Shown: positions 61,075 to 64,000 of the stretch, piece after piece
Layout: each line of letters starts with the position of its first letter
Numbering within the stretch: position 1 is the stretch's first letter
Source: Emticicia agri
GTDB lineage: Bacteria; Bacteroidota; Bacteroidia; Cytophagales; Spirosomataceae
Assembly: GCF_004168285.1 (NCBI RefSeq)
Contig: NZ_SEWF01000018.1
Location: 59,887-123,886, forward strand
Length of the DNA stretch: 64,000 nt
Direction of reading: 5' to 3'
Made by a program: the position numbers and the translations under genes
The notes under the pieces: model-generated
Told to the model about the DNA's origin: nothing
The model's input: only the letters and a program-made list of their open reading frames with translations
The model's database searches: none

Positions 61075-61106
61075 ATCCATTACTGAGCGTTGCTTCTGTA
61101 ATGGAT
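61075..61106 (-). terminator. Terminator of the YdhF-like reductase gene
   Basis: Perfect 9-bp stem ATCCATTAC / GTAATGGAT with a 14-nt loop. On the minus strand it runs into TTTTTTATTT, about 80 nt past the reductase stop. Confidence 0.75.
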
Positions 61107-61186
61107 AAAGATTACTTATTTATTTAATTCAGCTACTCATTTCATGCAGAATAGAAGAATTTCCGAGTTGTCTTTCGAGTTTTGTC

Positions 61187-62089
61187 TTACTCGTGCGAAA
61201 TATCAATGTTTCTGGTAGGGCAAACTACATTATAAATCTCATACCAATCCTGATTAGTAAGTTTAAAGTTTGAAGCACTGGCGGCGTTTTTTATCCGGCT
61301 TTCAGAGATTGAACCTATAATAGGTAAAGTACCTAATTTCATCAACCATGCCACAGCAGTTTGCTCAATATTTGCCTCATATTTGGCTCCTATTTTTTCT
61401 AATTTTGCTCTTACCTGATGTGCTTTTTCGTCTTCTCCAGTTAAGATTCTTCCCCCTGCTAATGGTGCCCATGCTAAAGGCTTACTAAAACTCTGTTTAA
61501 TAAAGTCAATACGACCATCTTCAATAGCCGAGGTATTCATCAGATTCAGTTCAATATGATTGGTTACAATCGGAATCGTAAGATAAGAAGCTAATAACTG
61601 ATGCTGAAAGACTGAGAAATTGGCAACACCTATATGATTCACTTTCCCCGAATTTACGACCTGCGCCACCGCCATAGCCGTTTGTTCAGGGTCAGCTAAA
61701 AAATCGCTTTGATGAAGCAAGAAAATATCAAGATAATCGGTTTTAAGTCTTTTCAGTGAATTATCGACGCTTTTCAGAATATGCTCTCTTGAGGTATCAT
61801 AATAGTCAAAACTGCCATCATCTGAGCGTCTGATACCGCATTTGCTGAAAAGCACTATCTCTTCACGTTTGAATGATTTACTTTTGATGATTTTACCAAA
61901 ATGTTCCTCAATGGTATTATCGCCATAAATATCGGCATGGTCGAAAGTATTGATGCCTAATTCAAGGCAGAGATTAATGATTTTCTCGATTTTTGTAGTT
62001 GTGCTTTGCCCCTCGTTATTCCATCTCCAGAAACCATAAATTGCCTCTGATACTTTCGGGCCCGAATCACTTAGGTAAACTTTTTTCAT
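61187..62089 (-). CDS. Aldo/keto reductase, YdhF-like
   Basis: The start is set at ATG 62089 (300 aa, MKKVYLSDSGPKVSEAIYGF). The longer frame adds nine residues upstream that family members lack. The catalytic tetrad is visible as Asp and Tyr in FDHADIYGD, Lys in LFSKCGIRR and His in FLLHQSD. The cofactor region LPIIGSISESRIKNAAS is near the C-terminus. It resembles E. coli YdhF, an oxidoreductase of unknown substrate, and is only distantly related to the other aldo/keto reductase at 1670-2662. It stands alone with its own terminator. Confidence 0.9.
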   Translation of the reverse strand: MKKVYLSDSGPKVSEAIYGFWRWNNEGQSTTTKIEKIINLCLELGINTFDHADIYGDNTIEEHFGKIIKSKSFKREEIVLFSKCGIRRSDDGSFDYYDTSREHILKSVDNSLKRLKTDYLDIFLLHQSDFLADPEQTAMAVAQVVNSGKVNHIGVANFSVFQHQLLASYLTIPIVTNHIELNLMNTSAIEDGRIDFIKQSFSKPLAWAPLAGGRILTGEDEKAHQVRAKLEKIGAKYEANIEQTAVAWLMKLGTLPIIGSISESRIKNAASASNFKLTNQDWYEIYNVVCPTRNIDISHE

Positions 62090-62241
62090 TAGGTTAGATA
62101 AATTGTACTGCCACAAAAATAGTCAAATTTTATAAAATTCCTTGAAATGAAAAAAATTTGACAAGCAGATTTCAGCTCTTGTTTGAGGTAACAAGAGAGA
62201 AGTTATTCAGATTAATTAATTTCTGGATATTTCCTAACAAA

Positions 62242-62823
62242 TCAGGCGCACTGCACCTGCAAAGGTTCTATCAGCATGTTCACAAACTGATTCAGAATAA
62301 CCTTGCCTTCTTTCCACTCACCAAATCCTGAACTGGCATTGATATGTCCTTTAGCACCGATGTTTAAAAAAGTACTTCCCCATGTATTGGCAAAATACTC
62401 CGAACGCTCAATGGTAGCATAAATATCATTCGTACTCGCCACTACCACACTGTCAAACGGGAGTGGTTTTGCAGGAATCGGATTAAAGCCCTCAACAAAA
62501 TTCAATCTTTCCGAATATTCAGCATCAGCAGGTGCTACCAGTAAAGCACCTTTCACTAACGGAGAATAATATTGCTGACTCCAGTGCGCTACCGTTAAGC
62601 AACCCATACTATGCGCTACCAAGACCGTAGGCTGAGTCAACTGCTCTACATAGTTCTGTAGTTTTTCAACCCATGCTGTACAAACAGGCAAATCCCAATT
62701 ATCCTGCTCTACCCTTTCGAAAAGATACGGGTATTGCTTTTCCCAGATGGTTTGCCAATGCTTCGGGCCGGAACTCGCCAGACCCGGAATTGTCAGAAAA
62801 TTGATATTTGATGAGAGTTTCAT
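62242..62823 (-). CDS. RBBP9/YdeN-like serine hydrolase
   Basis: A 193-aa compact alpha/beta-hydrolase. The opening FLTIPGLASSGPKHWQTIWE and the nucleophile Ser72 in VLVAHSMGCL are characteristic of the RBBP9/YdeN family (PF06821). The catalytic Asp lies in VVVASTNDIYA and the His in GAKGHINASSGFGEW. The substrate is unknown, and small esters or aminopeptidase-type substrates are reported for relatives. Its start is only 58 bp from the transposase stop, so the insertion may have replaced its native promoter. Confidence 0.9.
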   Translation of the reverse strand: MKLSSNINFLTIPGLASSGPKHWQTIWEKQYPYLFERVEQDNWDLPVCTAWVEKLQNYVEQLTQPTVLVAHSMGCLTVAHWSQQYYSPLVKGALLVAPADAEYSERLNFVEGFNPIPAKPLPFDSVVVASTNDIYATIERSEYFANTWGSTFLNIGAKGHINASSGFGEWKEGKVILNQFVNMLIEPLQVQCA

Positions 62824-62829
62824 GACGAT

Positions 62830-64000
62830 ATGTATTGATTGAGTGATGAACTGTGTTAAAAGTCAATAAAAAGTCGAAATATTATTTGGCAAACTCAAAA
62901 TCATTGACGAACAAGGTTTGGTTTTTAACCACCCCAAAAACTTGTCTGATTAATTTGTTCATCACGGCAATCATAGCGACTTTGTGAGCTTTACCCAAGG
63001 CTCTTTGCCTTTGATAAACAGCCACACAGGCCAGGTTATATTTTTTAGCACTTCGGGCAGCCATATAAAGAATCGCTCTGACATAACCCAGTCCGGTTTT
63101 AGCCAGCCCATAGTTTTTGTGTACACTTTTGGAGGAGTGTTTTTCGATGGGAACAATTCCTAAGAACTTAAGTACTTGCTTGACATTGCTAAAGTTCTTA
63201 AACCCATCACTGGCGATAATCAAAGCATTGGCAGAGGCATCACCGATACCCACTACTGATTTGATTAAACCAAACAAGTGTTTATGTTGGTCATCATCTA
63301 AAGTAAAGAGTTCCTCTTTAAATTTAGTGATTTGTATTTGCAAGGTCATTTGCAATAATTCTAAACTTTCAATGACTAACTTGTCAGCTCTTGGGTCAAA
63401 AGACAAGGCATGAAGTTGATTCTCATAGGCTTGTTTCTGAGTCATTAAAGTGGATAAATGTTTCCTTTTTTGTCTGAGATGATGCAAATGCTCATCTTCG
63501 ATACTGGTGGGAGCAGGTTGATAATTGGCTCCATACAAGCTTAATAAGGCTGCATCCACTCCATCATGCTGATGAGTAACTTTCATACTTTTGACAAACC
63601 CTTTGCTTTGGCTTGGAGTGATTACACTAAAAGTAATCTCATGAAGCGTTAAAGCATAGCTTAATGGAAGATTATAAGTACCAGTTTGTTCAAAAATAAT
63701 ATGTACATTTTCACCAAGTGTCTCAATCCACTGATTGATAGCTTCTATAGTATTGTCGATAGTTTGTACAGGAAGTTTGATGAATTTGGATGAAGCTTGA
63801 CTTAAGCCCTGAGCGATGACTAACTCATGGCTTCCCACATCGATACCTATGTACTGTTTGTTTATAGTCATTGTTTTAAAATAGTTTATTTCATGCTTAT
63901 AACATCATCGTTTGAAGAGATCTATGTCCCAGTGAACTGTCCATAATCGCATGAAGTGGGTAAGTTGGCTATTAGCATCACTCCAGATATATTTTACCAA
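62830..64000 (-). mobile_element. IS110-type insertion element, right part cut by window edge
   Basis: The intact transposase plus 129 bp of non-coding sequence on its 5' side up to the window edge. Almost nothing can lie on the 3' side, because the next gene starts 58 bp away. Both ends are approximate, since this family lacks clear inverted repeats and the outer end may lie outside the window. The 5' non-coding stretch is where IS110-group elements carry the bridge RNA. Confidence 0.6.
62882..63871 (-). CDS. IS110 family transposase
   Basis: The 329-aa RNA-guided recombinase has an N-terminal RuvC-like DEDD domain: D11 in YIGIDVGSHE, E61 in HIIFEQTG, and D103 and D106 in HDGVDAALL. A helical linker (about 120-190) precedes the Transposase_20 domain (about 200-290, SVVGIGDASANALIIASDG). 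The catalytic Ser is probably one of S246/S247 in EKHSSKS. The frame is intact, so the element may be active. Known IS110 elements have no terminal inverted repeats and transpose through a circular form guided by a bridge RNA. Confidence 0.93.
   Translation of the reverse strand: MTINKQYIGIDVGSHELVIAQGLSQASSKFIKLPVQTIDNTIEAINQWIETLGENVHIIFEQTGTYNLPLSYALTLHEITFSVITPSQSKGFVKSMKVTHQHDGVDAALLSLYGANYQPAPTSIEDEHLHHLRQKRKHLSTLMTQKQAYENQLHALSFDPRADKLVIESLELLQMTLQIQITKFKEELFTLDDDQHKHLFGLIKSVVGIGDASANALIIASDGFKNFSNVKQVLKFLGIVPIEKHSSKSVHKNYGLAKTGLGYVRAILYMAARSAKKYNLACVAVYQRQRALGKAHKVAMIAVMNKLIRQVFGVVKNQTLFVNDFEFAK

Overview
The window is AT-rich chromosomal DNA from a free-living member of the Bacteroidota, most likely a Cytophagales / Spirosomataceae-type bacterium (inference). 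The support is a SusC/SusD pair, CarboxypepD_reg-like TonB receptors, a DUF6660 metal-locus protein, ELWxxDGT-repeat and S74-chaperone surface proteins, weak Shine-Dalgarno sequences, and promoters of the TTTG-N19..22-TAnnTTTG type, the clearest of which lies before hisG. No rRNA, tRNA, CRISPR or prophage genes were seen.

Region 1 (1-16472) is a polysaccharide utilisation locus. The forward genes are an edge-truncated SASA-type acetylesterase, a YghZ-like aldo/keto reductase, a GH9 glucanase, a DUF4406 protein and a secreted bicupin. The reverse operon is susC, susD, a LamG lipoprotein and a PF10091 (GH144-like) glucanase lipoprotein, with an intrinsic terminator before the last gene. A one-piece membrane regulator (sensor propeller, Y_Y_Y domain, one TM segment, coiled coil, LuxR-type HTH) diverges from susC. 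Four ACATCAWT boxes in the shared control region are candidate operator sites. A 177-bp foldback element sits behind the GH9 gene.

Region 2 (16487-23900) holds a secreted amidohydrolase, a short histidine operon (hisG, a 101-aa protein, hisD), a self-contained 39-aa membrane-peptide gene with its own promoter and terminator, a CocE-type secreted hydrolase, a structured 390-bp intergenic region and two small proteins.

Region 3 (23999-30115) is a metal locus (DUF6660 protein, TonB receptor, His-rich CPC-type P-type ATPase), followed by a Gfo/Idh/MocA oxidoreductase.

Region 4 (30312-45125) is rich in exported proteins. It has an unrecognised 1101-aa protein built from a diverged internal duplication, a PQQ dehydrogenase with an inserted cytochrome c domain, three tandem YadA-like-head proteins with C-terminal S74 self-cleaving chaperones, and an ELWxxDGT-repeat propeller with a C-terminal coathanger-type domain.

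Region 5 (45303-64000) is mostly housekeeping: an overlapping pabB-pabC-flavin monooxygenase operon, amidohydrolases of which two domains have lost the HxH metal site, a sialidase-like lipoprotein, a DUF486 membrane protein, a fungal-like tyrA, wcaF- and wecA-like envelope genes, guaA, an M1 peptidase, a YdhF-like reductase, an RBBP9-like hydrolase and an IS110-family transposase running to the right edge.
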